From contig OX421498.1 in assembly GCA_949126835.1 (NCBI GenBank), positions 37,501,118-37,565,117 on the forward strand: a stretch of 64,000 bases of DNA. Reading direction: 5' to 3'. Both the position numbers and the translations under genes were made by a program. How positions within the stretch are numbered: position 1 is the stretch's first letter; the number at the start of each line of letters is the position of its first letter. This document shows positions 1 through 13,600 of this stretch, in pieces. The DNA is from Anisus vortex (Eukaryota > Mollusca > Gastropoda > Planorbidae). The notes under the pieces were generated by a model. It was not told the DNA's origin, searched no databases, and saw nothing but the letters and a program-made list of their open reading frames with translations.

Positions 1-191
1 ATGTTATTGCTGACACATTATCCCGCTGTTAAAAAAAATAATTTATTATTATGTTTATTATTGTACATCCGGTAACATCCTGTTTAATGTACTACTACAG
101 TATATTTAGTGTATCTTATACATTTTTAATTAAGCTGTAAAAAGATTTACATTTCTTACTAAATGTAAACTTTTTATTTTTAGGAGGGAGG

Positions 192-700
192 TGTTATGTG
201 TTTAGATTATATCTTGTTTCCCTCCTATGTAACTAATTGCACCACTGCCAGGGCCCTAGTCCTGACCTTTAGTTGAACTCTGCTACTGTCGCGTCAAGAA
301 TTGTTGTTTACTAGAGTGTACCTAGATCATTCTTTCACCGTCTGGAACATGTTAGAAAGAGATGTTGACAATTTTTGTGAGTTATTCTTAGCCTACTTTT
401 ATTCCAGAAATCTCTAACATGTATAGTATAAATATAGGAGATTCGCGTGATAGAAGGAAGTTTTTACATCGATGTAGTATTCTTGAGTCTTGGTTTAAGC
501 ATATTGTAAGCGCATCAGTGGCAGAGCTGTATTGTATCTTTTATGTACCTGTACACATTATTACATTGTTGTTTTATTCTGTTGTAAGGATATTCGTGAG
601 TTGATTTTTCTTTTCTATTTTTCTTTTGATATTAATTTGACTTAGTAAATAAATTGTTTTAAAATTGGTATCGTCTGAAGGGTTGTTTTATTAAATAAAT
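192..700 (+). mobile_element. possible LTR (3' LTR or solo LTR)
   Basis: A purine run (AGGAGGGAGG) at 182-191 is followed at once by TGTTATG, the arrangement of a polypurine tract and the start of a 3' LTR. Downstream come a TATA-like stretch at 427-436 and AATAAA at 648-653, in the right order for U3-R-U5. No clear CA end, target duplication or internal coding region is seen, so the right border is approximate. It could equally be non-repetitive AT-rich flank or the 3' UTR of a gene left of the window. Confidence 0.25.
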
Positions 701-1649
701 TATTTTAATTTTTATTAATTAAGTTAGCTACAAATAATTAATATTGTTTGTTATTTATTACAACCTCTTTAACGAGACCACTTTATTTAAATTTAATACT
801 ACAGGAGGTCTGTAATAATAGTGTTAAACAGTTTCTTAATAATTAGACCAGGTTAAACAGTTTTAATTGGAAGCAGATGGGTACATTTATTTTCAAATGT
901 GTTACACCTAAATACTTGTACTTTTTTAATATTCTTGTTTTTATATTGATTTTAACATTTTAAATTAATTAAAGCAAAGACTAATTTATATAAAATTAAC
1001 ATTGTTGCTTGAACAAATATAAGGAAAACCAACAATTTAAGATAACAACATTTAAAACCTTAACCCTTATCAATTCAGTATGTCATGTAAACTTAAGAAG
1101 AAAACAGAAACCTTTGGATAAATCTTGGATGCAATAATCCTATGTATCCTATATAGGAATCGCTTGTAATGTACAAATTCTAAGTTATAAGATAACTAAA
1201 ACTATCTTTTTTTTACAATATATATATTAAATATTTACTTGATTATGGTTAAAGGTTAGTTTAAAGTTTAGACTGGTGTGTTAGTAAGCCCTACTAAAAA
1301 TGTGGAAAATATTTATTATAATGAAAACTTAGCTCAGATCCAGAAGGACTTTAACTGGAAGCGTGATTCATATCTTGACTTGATCAGCCAAAATATATGA
1401 ATATAAAATAGCATACCTGACCTGCATGAACTGTGCTCAATGCAGATCAGATTTTTTTCTTCTTTAATTTTATAGCATTAAGTTAATAGATCAACTTAAA
1501 AATTGAAAACAACAAAATTCTAAATATAATGTCATACTAAAGAGGATGTTTAAAATATAATCTGATATATCTAAGTCTAATTTAATATTATAGATATATT
1601 ATAGGAATAACAATTGTCTTTCTTAACAGTGAACAGAAAATCTGTTACA
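701..1649. other. AT-rich flank upstream of TOP3B, no gene seen
   Basis: Very AT-rich sequence with no coding potential, hairpin or repeat that I can support. The TTAACAG at 1623-1629, just before the TOP3B ATG, follows a pyrimidine stretch and could be the acceptor of a 5' UTR intron. If so, the TOP3B promoter lies somewhere in this stretch or further left. Confidence 0.5.
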
Positions 1650-4600
1650 ATGAAAACTGTTTTAATGGTGGCTGAGAAGCCATCTTTGGCGCAGTCACTG
1701 GCAAAAATATTATCTAATGGAAATTTGAGCACAAGGAAAGGATCTAATGGAGCTTGTTCCGTTCATGAATATACTGGCAAGTTTAATGGTGAACAGGTGT
1801 ACTTCAGAATGACTTCAGTTTGTGGACACATTTTGGGCTGTGACTTCCCTGGGAAATACAATAATTGGGACAAAGTTGATCCAGTAAGCCAATTCATTCT
1901 ACCACAATTTATTATTTTATTGCTCTGTCAAAAGCATATATTATTGGTTTATGAACTTAAATCATTGGGGGATCATCAATAATCTTAGGATCAAAATCAT
2001 TTTAAATAATGACCAACTTTTGTAATAAATAAGAGAACTAGATTTGATAAGAACTAAGAGTCATCATTTAATCTAAGAATATATTCCATGATAAGTTAAC
2101 AATAATTCTGTAAATTTTTTGTCACACATTTCTTACAGGTAGAACTTTTTACTGCACCCATCAGTAAGAAAGAAGCCAATCCTAACTTGCACATGCCTAC
2201 ATTTCTGAGAAAAGAAGTAATTTAATTTTTTTTCAGTGCTATAACTTTAATTTGATAGTTTTAGCTTTTGAAACATATAAAATATAATAAAAGCAATATA
2301 ATATAGCTATACAAAATATGTATACATTTGTGTGCATTATTGAAACTTCATTCAAGATTGCTTGCTAGATTTGAAAGGTTTACTATGTAAATGTAAGCTT
2401 ATAATCTACCATATTTTTTGTTTGTTTTTTCTTGTATTTTCATTAAAAGTCTCAAAATATGAATGTGAATGGAACATCAACACTTACTTTATCAGCGTTG
2501 AATTTATCAAAATATATACACCTGAGCTTTGCTAACTAATGCCACTCTAGATAATCCAGCTCTTAAAGAACAAAGACTCAGAATACCTGTTTTCCAGCAT
2601 TTTTATACTGTAAATAGTTAAAATAAATGCAAAAATTTTAGAAGTAAAAAACTAGAATCCTGCAAATTATATTATGTATGTGTCTATAAGTTTAAGATTT
2701 TTTTATTAGCTGAATTTCTTTTAGTATCAGCAGTTTTTGAGAAGTTGAAAAAGGGTGGAGAGGCATTGGGTGGATTGATCATTCTACTTTAAAAAAAAAA
2801 TTATATAACAATTTCTCAATCAAGAGCCCACTGAGCAAGGGGAGGTGCGCTATATAATCATCATCAACTGCTTTACTGTTGTTTTGTTGTTGTTGTTTAT
2901 TGGCTATAAAATAAGTTGTATTGACTTTCAGGGAACCAACGTAGACTACTTAGTTTTGTGGTTGGATTGTGATAAGGAAGGAGAAAATATATGCTTTGAA
3001 GTTATTGACTGTGTGAAAAGTGCCATGAACCGCCTTCCTACTCAGGTACTGATCAATTAAAATGTTCAAGGCCTTGTCGAGAATTATTAAAATATATATT
3101 ATTATGTTAAAATATTGAAGACATTTAAATACATGAAGGCATTTTTTTTTGTTTTGTTTGTGTTTCATAGCAAATTTACAGAGCTCGGTTCAGCGCTATT
3201 ACTGATACTGACATAAAGCATGCTATGAATAATTTGGTGCAGCCGAACAAGAATGAAGCGCTATCCGTGGATGCCAGACAAGAGTTGGATTTACGGATTG
3301 GGTGCGCCTTTACCCGCTATCAAACACGTTTTTTCCAGGTGCTTAAAAAACTCTGTGTTATTTATTAATTAATTTGTTTAGTTTTACTTAAAATCAGAAT
3401 CTTAATCATTTTCTTTTGAAACTCTATTGAATATGTCAATTATTTAATATTGAAACATAAACTAACTATTAAAATAATGGATTAAAATTATTGACATATT
3501 TGTAAAGGATTTTCTTTCTCAATAATAAAAATCAGTTTTTTATGATGAAATATATTAGCTGTAACACTGTAACATGACTTTATGTGGCATTAAATATGCA
3601 AAAACAAACCTATAAAGGCTGGCTGGTCCTGCGGTTAACCCTTTACTGGGCAGACGTTTTTCAATTTTCTAGCTCTGTGCGGGCAAGATTTTTTAGGATT
3701 TTTTGACGCCCGTATTTATTTGTTTGAGAAGCTATTTTATCCATTGTTACTTCTTCAAACAATTGATTGAAAGTAGCTTAATTGAGACTGATTAGCCACA
3801 GGCCAATTGGGGCCAGTTTGTTCCCTAAATTCTTCTATTTTTATTTAATTTGTTACATTTTCCATCCATGGGGGGGTATCCCAAAGGTCCCTCCCGTTTT
3901 CTTCAAGATCAGACTCACAACTTTCGATATATCTTTTTTCACTGTCGGAAAAATCCAAAGTAGGCCACTATCGATGTCACTATCAAACTTAACTTCACCC
4001 GATTAAAAAATTCCCCTAACTTAAATGCCCATTAAACTAAACCAGAAGGACGCCTAACTAAGACCCTACGGCTCCATCACACCACTTCGCAAAAAAAAAT
4101 GTTTAAAATATGAAAAAATAAACTTACAGCAATGAAAAATTTACTAGAGATACTTCAGACATTATATAAACCGGAAATAAACAAACGGAATGCTCCCGAG
4201 ATCTCGGACTAAACGAGAAAGCAGCTTGAACTATATAAATTGTCACGGACGTTTTCGGTCGTTTTGCTCATATCGGCAACGGACGTTTTCGGCCGCAATG
4301 CCTGGTAACGGGTTAGTTCACCGGACTCTTAACAAAATGGCCCTGGCTCTAGCCCTGCCGCCGACCAATCCCTGTCGCCCTGCAGTAGTTTCGGGCCTAA
4401 TAATCCTCTATCTAGAAGGATCGTCTGTAAACTTATAAGTCTTTGCTCAAGTCTTTAAAAGTTTAAAAAATTGAATAAACTAATTGCTTCACTGATGTAC
4501 ACATAAAATTACCATCTTTTGTTAAATGAACAGAAAAAAAAATATTTAATTTCTCAAAGTAATGTCTATATAAATATACCAGATAGATATTTTGATCACC

Positions 4601-7600
4601 CAGCATTGTTTTTAATTTACTTGTCTGAATAATAGTTTGTTGGTTCGCTCAAATTTTAATGTTAAAAACTAAATTATCATTTTCATTGAATCATTAATCC
4701 CTGTGTTTCCTTGAGTAAAGAATTCATTTGATGTATTATAAACCCTGAAATGGACTGAAGATTAATATAAAAATAAAATGTGTGTCCTCTAGGGATTGAC
4801 TTTTATTTTTATCAAACAGGGTAAATATGGAGATCTTGATAGTACTTTAATATCGTACGGACCTTGCCAGACCCCAACCCTTGGCTTCTGTGTTGAGCGC
4901 CATGATAAAATTCAGTCCTTCAAACCAGAGCCTTACTGGGTCATCAATGTTCAGGTTAGTAGGAAGCCCTAGCAGTGGTAGACTCGACTGCATATTTCTA
5001 TATGATCATTATGTCACGTGAGGTTAATCAATAATAACATGGATGAGAGAAACAATTGCATTAACTATACAAGCCTCGTATAAACTATAGAAACTGGTGA
5101 ATTGTGCATCACTTATCCAAAAAGAAAACTTGCCTTCTGAAAATACAAGCAGTTTATATCATATATATATATATAAATCTCAAAAGGAATATGTGGCTGG
5201 CTGGCTGGCTGGCTGGCTGGGTATGTACATACCGCATAATCTTTTTAAATACTGGACATAAAAACGTGAAATTTGCTACAAATATTCTTTGCGTTACGGC
5301 GGTGAACACTGTCAAGGTTTTAAAAAAATTAAAATGACCGCAGTGGTCAGTTTGGTTAAAAAACGCGAAAAAAACACAACTTTTGATTCACATTGTCTTT
5401 GCCAGTACAACTTTTTATAGTTTTTCGTCACAAAGTTAGAAAATAAAAGGATGCGCTGAGATTATTTTTATGACGTCATCAAAGTTTGCGCATGGATTTT
5501 TTAGCGATGAAGGGACATTTTTCATTCATGTTTAAATTGACGTCATCAAACTATGTGCATGGATTTTTATCTCAATGATGGGAACAAATTTTCTTCATGT
5601 TTAAATTGCCTACGTGCCGTAAACAACATAAATTCTTTACACTACCAATACTGTAGTTGATTTTTTAATCTATCACTACTTTAATACTTTACACTGTGAA
5701 TACATGACTTAAAGCTAATTAATAATTTAAAACTTTACAAACATAGGACAAAGCAAATAGATTTAGCATTTTTTTTCTGTTTCGGGATGTAATACCGACG
5801 CATTACTAAGCTTATTTAAACGCAGTGGTCCTGGTTACACTCTATATTTAAGCTTATAATTATATGGCGTCATCAAATTTTGCGTATTTATGCGTTTAAG
5901 AAGGGAACCGAATTTTGTTTTAATTTGCGTCGTAATTTGTAGAATGCAATATTTAAATGGTTTAAGTTACCGGAAAAGACTATTACTTAAAACTCCATGG
6001 GTTATTTTATACAGTTCCGAGAACTGGGCACCTTTAGGCTTATCGCCTTGGTAACGGCCATTGTTTAAATTACCGGGCAATGTTTAAATTACCGGGCAAT
6101 GTTTATAATACCGGGCAATGTTTAAATTACCGGGCAATGTTTAAATTACCGGTCAATGTTTAATTACCGGGCAATGTTTAAATTACCGGGCAATGTTTAT
6201 AATACCGGGCAATGTTTAAATTACCGGGCAATGTTTAAATTACCGGACAATGTTTATATTACCGGGCAATGTTTAATTTGCCGGGCAATGTTCAAATTGC
6301 TGGAACTAATTTTTTAAAGTTTTAATTCGTGTCGTATACGTTTTATAAACATTATTTCATATGGGTTTCATTTGTTATCGTTTTACATGTTGAATAGAAA
6401 ATTTAATTCTAAGTTTGCTTCCAAAGCAACAATAAATAAATAAATAGCAAATAAACAAAAACAACACAACACGACTTAATGTTTGTCGTAAAAAAAATAT
6501 ATCAAACAATCATTAAAAAAAAATAAAAGTACTGTCGAATGTTCTTAATCAATGAATAGAACAAAATATATTCATGTTTTAATTTGCGTCGTAATTTATA
6601 GCGGGCAATTTTGTAATTGTTATAATGGGTGATGAGTAATGATTTTAACGGGTAATTCATGTTGTAGCGGGCAAATAAAAAATTACCTCACGTTTAAATT
6701 CGTGTCGTAGGTCATGCGGGCAATCTCATTATAACTGCCTGAGTAGTTAGAGTGTATGTAAACATAACTTTTAGCCGGTTCGGAGGACCGGGCACATAAC
6801 GGCTTGTAATAAATAAAATATAAATAGAGCACACTAGCTAAGCGGCAGCGCTCCAAAGGTCATGGGTTTCGATTCCTGATGAAGGCTAGGATTTGTTCCC
6901 AGGTCTGGAGGGTATCCCTGAGTCTACCCAGCTCTGATGGGTACTTGACTTTAGTTAGGGCAAAAGTAAAGGCAGCTGGGTAATGTGCTGGCCACACAAT
7001 CCCCTAGTATGCTGTGGGCACTGAAACTGGTTAAGGCTGCTTCACCAGCGCTATGGAACAATTTGGTCCCACTGGATTACAAATTTACATAAATTTTGTA
7101 TTACTATAGTACTATTCAGTTTTCCTTTGCTACTTACTGTTTCTTTGATTCTCATCATTTAATTCTTTAATTTCCTGTGTAGCTAGCTACATGTAATCAA
7201 TTTTTTTTATTGTTTATTTTAAAGTCAAATTGACAGAACTTGATTTAACTTTTTGTTGATTCTGAAAGTTTTATCAGTGTAACTAATGAGATAAGATAAC
7301 TGGACATTTTGTGTTCTGTGTTTAAAGGTTCTGCTGCCTAATGGAAAGGCTCTCTATCTAGACTGGGAAAGGGTCCGACTGTTTGACAAGGAAGTTGCCC
7401 AGATGTTTGTGAACCGCATCAAGACTGGGGACGGAGCACTGTGAGTATTGATTTATCATCAATAATACTTCATTCAATATACAAGCACACATTTATATTT
7501 TGTACATTTTTGTATTCTCAATAATAAAACGAGAATATACAACAGTAGTTGGTAAACTTTTTGATAATAATGTGCCAAAAAAGGATTTTGAATTCATTCA

Positions 7601-10600
7601 GCATGACAACAGCCTAAAAGTCATCCTGCTCTTTTTGATTGTAGAAAAGGCTTGAATTGTCTTTTTTTTTTTGGTTCATTGAAAATTGCTCTGAGTGCAA
7701 GTCTGGTATGTGAGCCGTGGGTTGCAGACCCCTCTTATATACAACATTTCTTTACAATTGTTTCCTTTATGAATAAGATTAGATAATTTTGTGTGTTTAA
7801 CCCTGACACTTGATCAATTTTAATCAGAGTTCTGGATACTATCCAGAAAAGGGGAGAGAAACAGAGACCTACAGCCTTAAACACAGTTGAAATGTTGCGA
7901 GTGGCCAGTTCAGGATTGGGTAAGTTGTCTGCCCATCAAATTAGGAAGCTCAAAAAACTTTTATAGAATTGGTTTTTTCATTTTATCCATAGATATGATA
8001 TTTTAAAAGATACTTTTGTTTTTATAAATAATGTTAAAACTAAAGTCGTGTTCATAGATATGATATTTAAATAAATACTTTTATGTCTTTATAAATAATG
8101 TTAAAACTAAAGTCGTGTTCATAGATATGATATTTAAAAAGATACTTTTGTCTTTATAAATAATGTTCAAACTAAAGTCGTGTTCATAGATATGATATTT
8201 AAAAAGATACTTTTGTTTTTATAAATAATGTTAAACCTAAAGTCGTGTTCATAGATATGATATTTAAAAAGATACTTTTGTTTTTATAAATAATGTTAAA
8301 ACTAAAGTCGTGTTCATAGATATGATATTTAAAAAGATACTTTTGTTTTTATAAATAATGTTAAAACTAAAGTCGTGTTCATAGATATGATATTTAAAAA
8401 GATACTTTTGTTTTTATAAATAATGTTAAACCTAAAGTCGTGTTCATAGATATGATATTTAAAAAGATACTTTTCTTTGTATAAATTATGTTAAACCTAA
8501 AGTCGTGTTCCTAGATATGATATTTAAAAAGATACTTTTCTTTGTATAAATTATGTTAAACCTAAAGTCGTGTTCATAGATATGATATTTAAAAAGATAC
8601 TTTTGTTTTTATAAATAATGTTCAAACTAAAGTCGTGTTCATAGATATGATATTTAAAAAGATACTTTTGTTTTTATAAATTATGTTAAACCTAAAGTCG
8701 TGTTCCTAGATATGATATTTAAAAAGATACTTTTCTTTGTATAAATAATGTTTGTGTTTTTGTTTCTATGTATTTATAAAGGTATGGGCCCACAACACAC
8801 TATGCAAATAGCTGAAAGACTTTACACCCAAGGCTACATCAGTTATCCCAGAACTGAAACAAATTCTTACCCTGAAAATTTTGACTTAAGGTTTGCCTAC
8901 CTATTTGAACTGTAAAAGAAAAAATATTTTATCCTAAAATTTTAAATGATAGACATTTTTACAGTTTTATTCTTTAATAATTTGTAAATATTTCAATAAT
9001 TCTTAAGCTTTACTTTAGGTCCCTGCTATTTACCGGCGCTATGTTTGGTTTGCTATTCTGAGAGTCCTGGGGATCAAATCCAGGCTAAAAGCCGCTGTAA
9101 GGATGTTTGGTGTGCAAAAGAAAGGCTTTAATTGGAAAGATTTATTTGTTCAATGTGCTGCGCGTTGAATGTTTGCATGTAACCAGGAAGTGAGAGAATG
9201 AAGTTTTTTTGTGTGTTGGTAAATGAGAGATTGATTGTGGTTATTCAGTTGATCTGCAATAGTCCTGAGGGACGGAGGGACTTGAGCTGTAGTCTTGGGA
9301 GTTGTGTGTCTGTTATCTTATCTTATACATTACAGACGCTCATCTGTTAGTGAGAAGACATGGCTGTTTGCTGTACATTGCATGGACCATACTCATGTGA
9401 AATAAATCAACGATTCGCTCAGAAGATTGAGTGTCATTTTCTTTGTACATTGTAGTTAAATGTTGCTACTTTATTGAAATTCTACATGCAGTTGTAAGAC
9501 CCCTGTTACAGCCATTTTTTTAGTTCCGATGGGTACCTGATTTTAGTTGGGGAAAAGTAAAACTGGTCAGGCCAAACTTTACTTTATGAATAATTTGTTT
9601 TCATGGTGTAATATATGTTAGTGCTATTCCAAACTAACTAATCACTGACATAAATCATAAATCAACTGCGACTTTATACCACACAATTAAAATGTTTTCA
9701 TGTTAACATTTCAGTTTTCTAATTTTACCTTTGTAGTTAACTATTACTTTTACTTTACAATGCCTACCTTTACATTTCAGAGGTACTTTGAAACAACAAT
9801 CATCCCATCCAGTTTGGGGAAAGTATGTTACAGAGCTTCTACAGAATGGAATCGAGAAACCCAAGTAAGTGCTAAAACAATGTTTTGTTGGTGTCTTCCA
9901 GTGAAGTTTATACATTTACCAGCATCCTATTAATGTTAATATAGTTTGTTTGTTTCCTAAACCAAATATTATTTTTAGAAATTTAATTTTTAACAGATTA
10001 TCAGTTCTAATACTTAAAGTGCAGAGGAAAAGAACATTCCCACCTCTCCCTGACCAGGAAAGCCAAACTGGCATTTTTAAATACTTATCAAAAGTGATGA
10101 CCAGGATTTATAAAAAAAACAAAATCAAAGTCTAATTAGTGTTTGCAAGACAGTTAATGGCTTGATTAGTGTGCATTCAACATGATTTGTAAAAAATCTT
10201 TTCTATAGAACCAATAAAATTATGAGCTACTTAAGGTAAAATGCCTTTTTAAGAAACCGATAATCACTTTCAAAACTGGTTATTGCTTTCTGAGCAGATG
10301 TTTAAATTTCAAATTTCTGTTTTAACAACCATGGTTATTCATGAAATGTTCCTTGTGAGCAGGAAAGGCCATGATGCAGGTGACCACCCGCCTATCACCC
10401 CCATGAAATCTGCCACTGAAGGGGACTTTGACCATGACAGTTGGAGGCTCTATGATTATATAACCAGGCATTTCATTGCTTCTGTAAGTATTTCCTGCTT
10501 TGTTTTATTGAATGTTTCTGTTCACAGACTTTATGTAGAACAAGTCACAGTTGGATGAAATAATGGCATCAAGGGGAGATAATCTCTAAGAAAAACAAAA

Positions 10601-13600
10601 TCAAAGACTACAATGAGCTGGACCGCTTGCTCTATTTGTAGAGCTGAAATGTTAGTTTGCGCATGTGCGGCCTTCAATACATCCTCAAGTTTTCCGATGC
10701 TCATCAAAGACTATAATGAGCTGGACAGCTTGCTCTATTTTTAGAGCTGAAATGTTAGTTTGCGCATGTGCGGCCTTCAATACGTCCTCAAGTTTTCCGA
10801 TGCACATCAAAGACTATAATGAGCTGGACCGCTTGCTCTATCTTTAGAGCTGAAATGTTAGTTTGCGCATGTGCGGCCTTCAATACATCCTCAAGTTTTC
10901 CGATGCACATCAAAGACTATAATGAGCTGGACCGCTTGCTCTATTTTTAGAGCTTAACACTTGTTTTTACCATGCACACACTGTCTTTAAGGACTCCTAA
11001 ACTTCCCTAAATACTTCCGTTGAGTACAAATTTCTATTTTAATCTTAATTTTCCATTAAGAAAATCTTATTGAATTACTAGACCAGAAGTCTAGAGGACT
11101 TGGTGCGATCGGAAATTCCAAAAACAAGATAATCGAGTCATGAAATGGCAGAAATATTAAAGCAAGTGGTCCATCTTATTATAGTCTCTGAAAAACCAAT
11201 CATATGCCAAAAGATTAGGGTACACAAAAATTAAGAAATTATACCTGCTCATTAGTTTGATTTTTTTACAGGCAGATAGAAATAAAGTGGGAAAACTTTG
11301 TTGCAAGTAGCAAAACACATTTATTTTGTATTACTCTTCACCAATACATGGGTTTGAATCCTGGCGAAGGCTAGGATTTTCCCCTGGGTCTGGAGGGTGT
11401 CCAAGAGTCTACCCAGCTCTGATGAGTACTAGGGATTGGCCGGATATCCGGCATGCCGGATATCCGGGCCGAATATCGGGGATTTGCGGCACTATCCGGA
11501 TTAGCCGAATACCACCGCCGGATTTTTGCCGGATCCGAATATCAAGGTATTAAAGAATTACTTCAAAGTTCAATTACAAATAAAGTAATACTGTAGTATA
11601 AATTAGATAAAGAAATATAAAATATATAAACAATACATATAACTAGGTAATAAACATAATAAACAAATAAATCGATAAAAACGTACCCCCAGAAATCCGT
11701 GCATTCCAAAAGATAACTTTATATTATAAAGTTGAAAGTTTATAACAATAACATACACGGCTAAGCCTCAAGTCAAACCGGCTGAGTCTTGCCTATCGCT
11801 TTTAACTTAGGCTACTTGTCATCGACAGTAGTAAATGATTTCATAATTTAATTAATATTCACAATTGACATTGAAACATTTTACTTATACACGATATAAG
11901 TCGTACATTGTAATATTTTAATTAATTTTGTTTCTTAGTTTTTTTTAATTGAACTTTAAATGACATTTGCATTTTTGATTTCATTTGTTCATTTCTATTT
12001 TTAAAACAACACTTTTGCTTGTCTCATGTGTTAAATCTTATTGAGTATTATAAATAATTATTTTTTTTCCAAACTGTTTTTATGAATAAATTTAAATCAA
12101 ATAAAAAAATTAAATCATTAAAAATACATCATGAAGTTATTAAAATCCATGCAAACTATACGTCACTTCGGAATCTTGCTTATTCAGTATCTTTACTTAC
12201 TTGGCGTAGTTATTTTGTATATGTCAAGTAGGTAAAGATACTGAATAAGCGATATTCTGAAGTGACTTATAACATACTACAACAATTAATTTAACAACGA
12301 CAACAATTATTTAATAATAAATATAGATTTCACTTATTGCATATGATAAAAAATCATCTGAAACCAAAGAACAATGTTTAGTATTGTTTTAATAGATCAC
12401 AACTTCTTGTATAAAATGATCTACACATTCAGTACACATTTCACTTGGTACACACTACACTACAGCGACTACACAGTTCGTTGAACTTCGTTAAAGTTCG
12501 ATCATTGTAAGTTGTATCATGTCCATCGGTGAAGTTTACACAGTATCTGTGACTTTCATTGTACACTGCAGATACTCTCTATCTCTTCAATAATAAATAC
12601 TTTAATAAATACTTTTGAATTCTAATCAGAAACTGTTGAAGTACACCCCCATACTCGTGGAAATGACATCCGGAAATATCCGGATCCGTATCCGGATCCG
12701 GCGAATATTAGGAGGGCTACTATCCGGATCCGGCAAATAGTGAAAAATCATATCCGGCCAATCCCTAATGAGTACCCAACATTTAGTTGGAAAAAAGTAA
12801 AGCCGACTGGGCATTGTTTTGGTCAAACATCTCTTAGCGTGCTGTGGCCACAGAATTGGTCAGTGGTTGCTTCACCGGCCCTAGGGATCAAATTGGTCTG
12901 GATGAGATGCTTTACATTCTACCAGTAGCCTACTTATTGCCTAAATATTCTTTGGGCAAGTAGCTATAATGGGGACTCTCTGGTCTAGTGGATGCCTTAA
13001 ATACAGGTATAAACACCAGGATTTTGACTTTGGTCTGGAAGGTGTCCCTGATAATACCTAGCTCTGTGGATACCTGCACTTCTGTACCCATAGGCCCTAA
13101 AGCCACCAATATGCTCCCTTTAAGAGTGCACTGGTGGTCTGATGCATCCAAGGATCATTGACTGAATTCCTGTTATGTCCTGAACTGAAGAGCTGGAAGT
13201 CTTGTATGGTTTTTGAAGATACTTTCAAGATGGATGCCTGAAAATAGTTGGAGAAAGTAAAAATGGATGGATAGTATTCTGATCACACATTTCCATAGTA
13301 CTTTGTTAGCCCTATAGACTAACAGGGTCTGAATAAAGTGCTTTACTTTTATTTTGAATATACTTTTTTTATATGTATATACGTATATGTACTGGCTTTA
13401 AATTCATATTTTGTACGAAACAATTTACTATAGACCTAATACATTTATGTTTTGTTATAACTTTACATACTACAGTGCCATTCTAGAGAATACAATTTTT
13501 TTGTGTGCTTTATCTGATGGAGTAACTATGTAATACTTTGTTAGGATATAGACTAACACACCTGCGTACATTTGTCAACAGCTCAGCCCCAACTGCATTT

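Larger units (their letters stand above)
11340..12920 (+). repeat. SINE family B copy split by a hAT element
   Basis: 11340-11429 carries the SINE's 5' half (GGGTTTGAATCCTGGCGAAG to GCTCTGATGAGTAC). The body resumes at 12768 (ATGAGTACCCAACATTTAGT) and runs to about 12920. The break is exactly at the 8-bp target duplication of the inserted element. TOP3B intron 10. Confidence 0.8.

Noticed and set aside
1614..1649. Upstream extension of the TOP3B frame
   Set aside because: It begins at TTG, not ATG, and overlaps a likely 5' UTR splice acceptor; the family start [11 protein letters not shown] is at 1650.
12626..12826. Short minus-strand frame rich in Arg-Ile
   Set aside because: It lies across the hAT end with CCGGAT repeats; the Arg-Ile pattern comes from those repeats.
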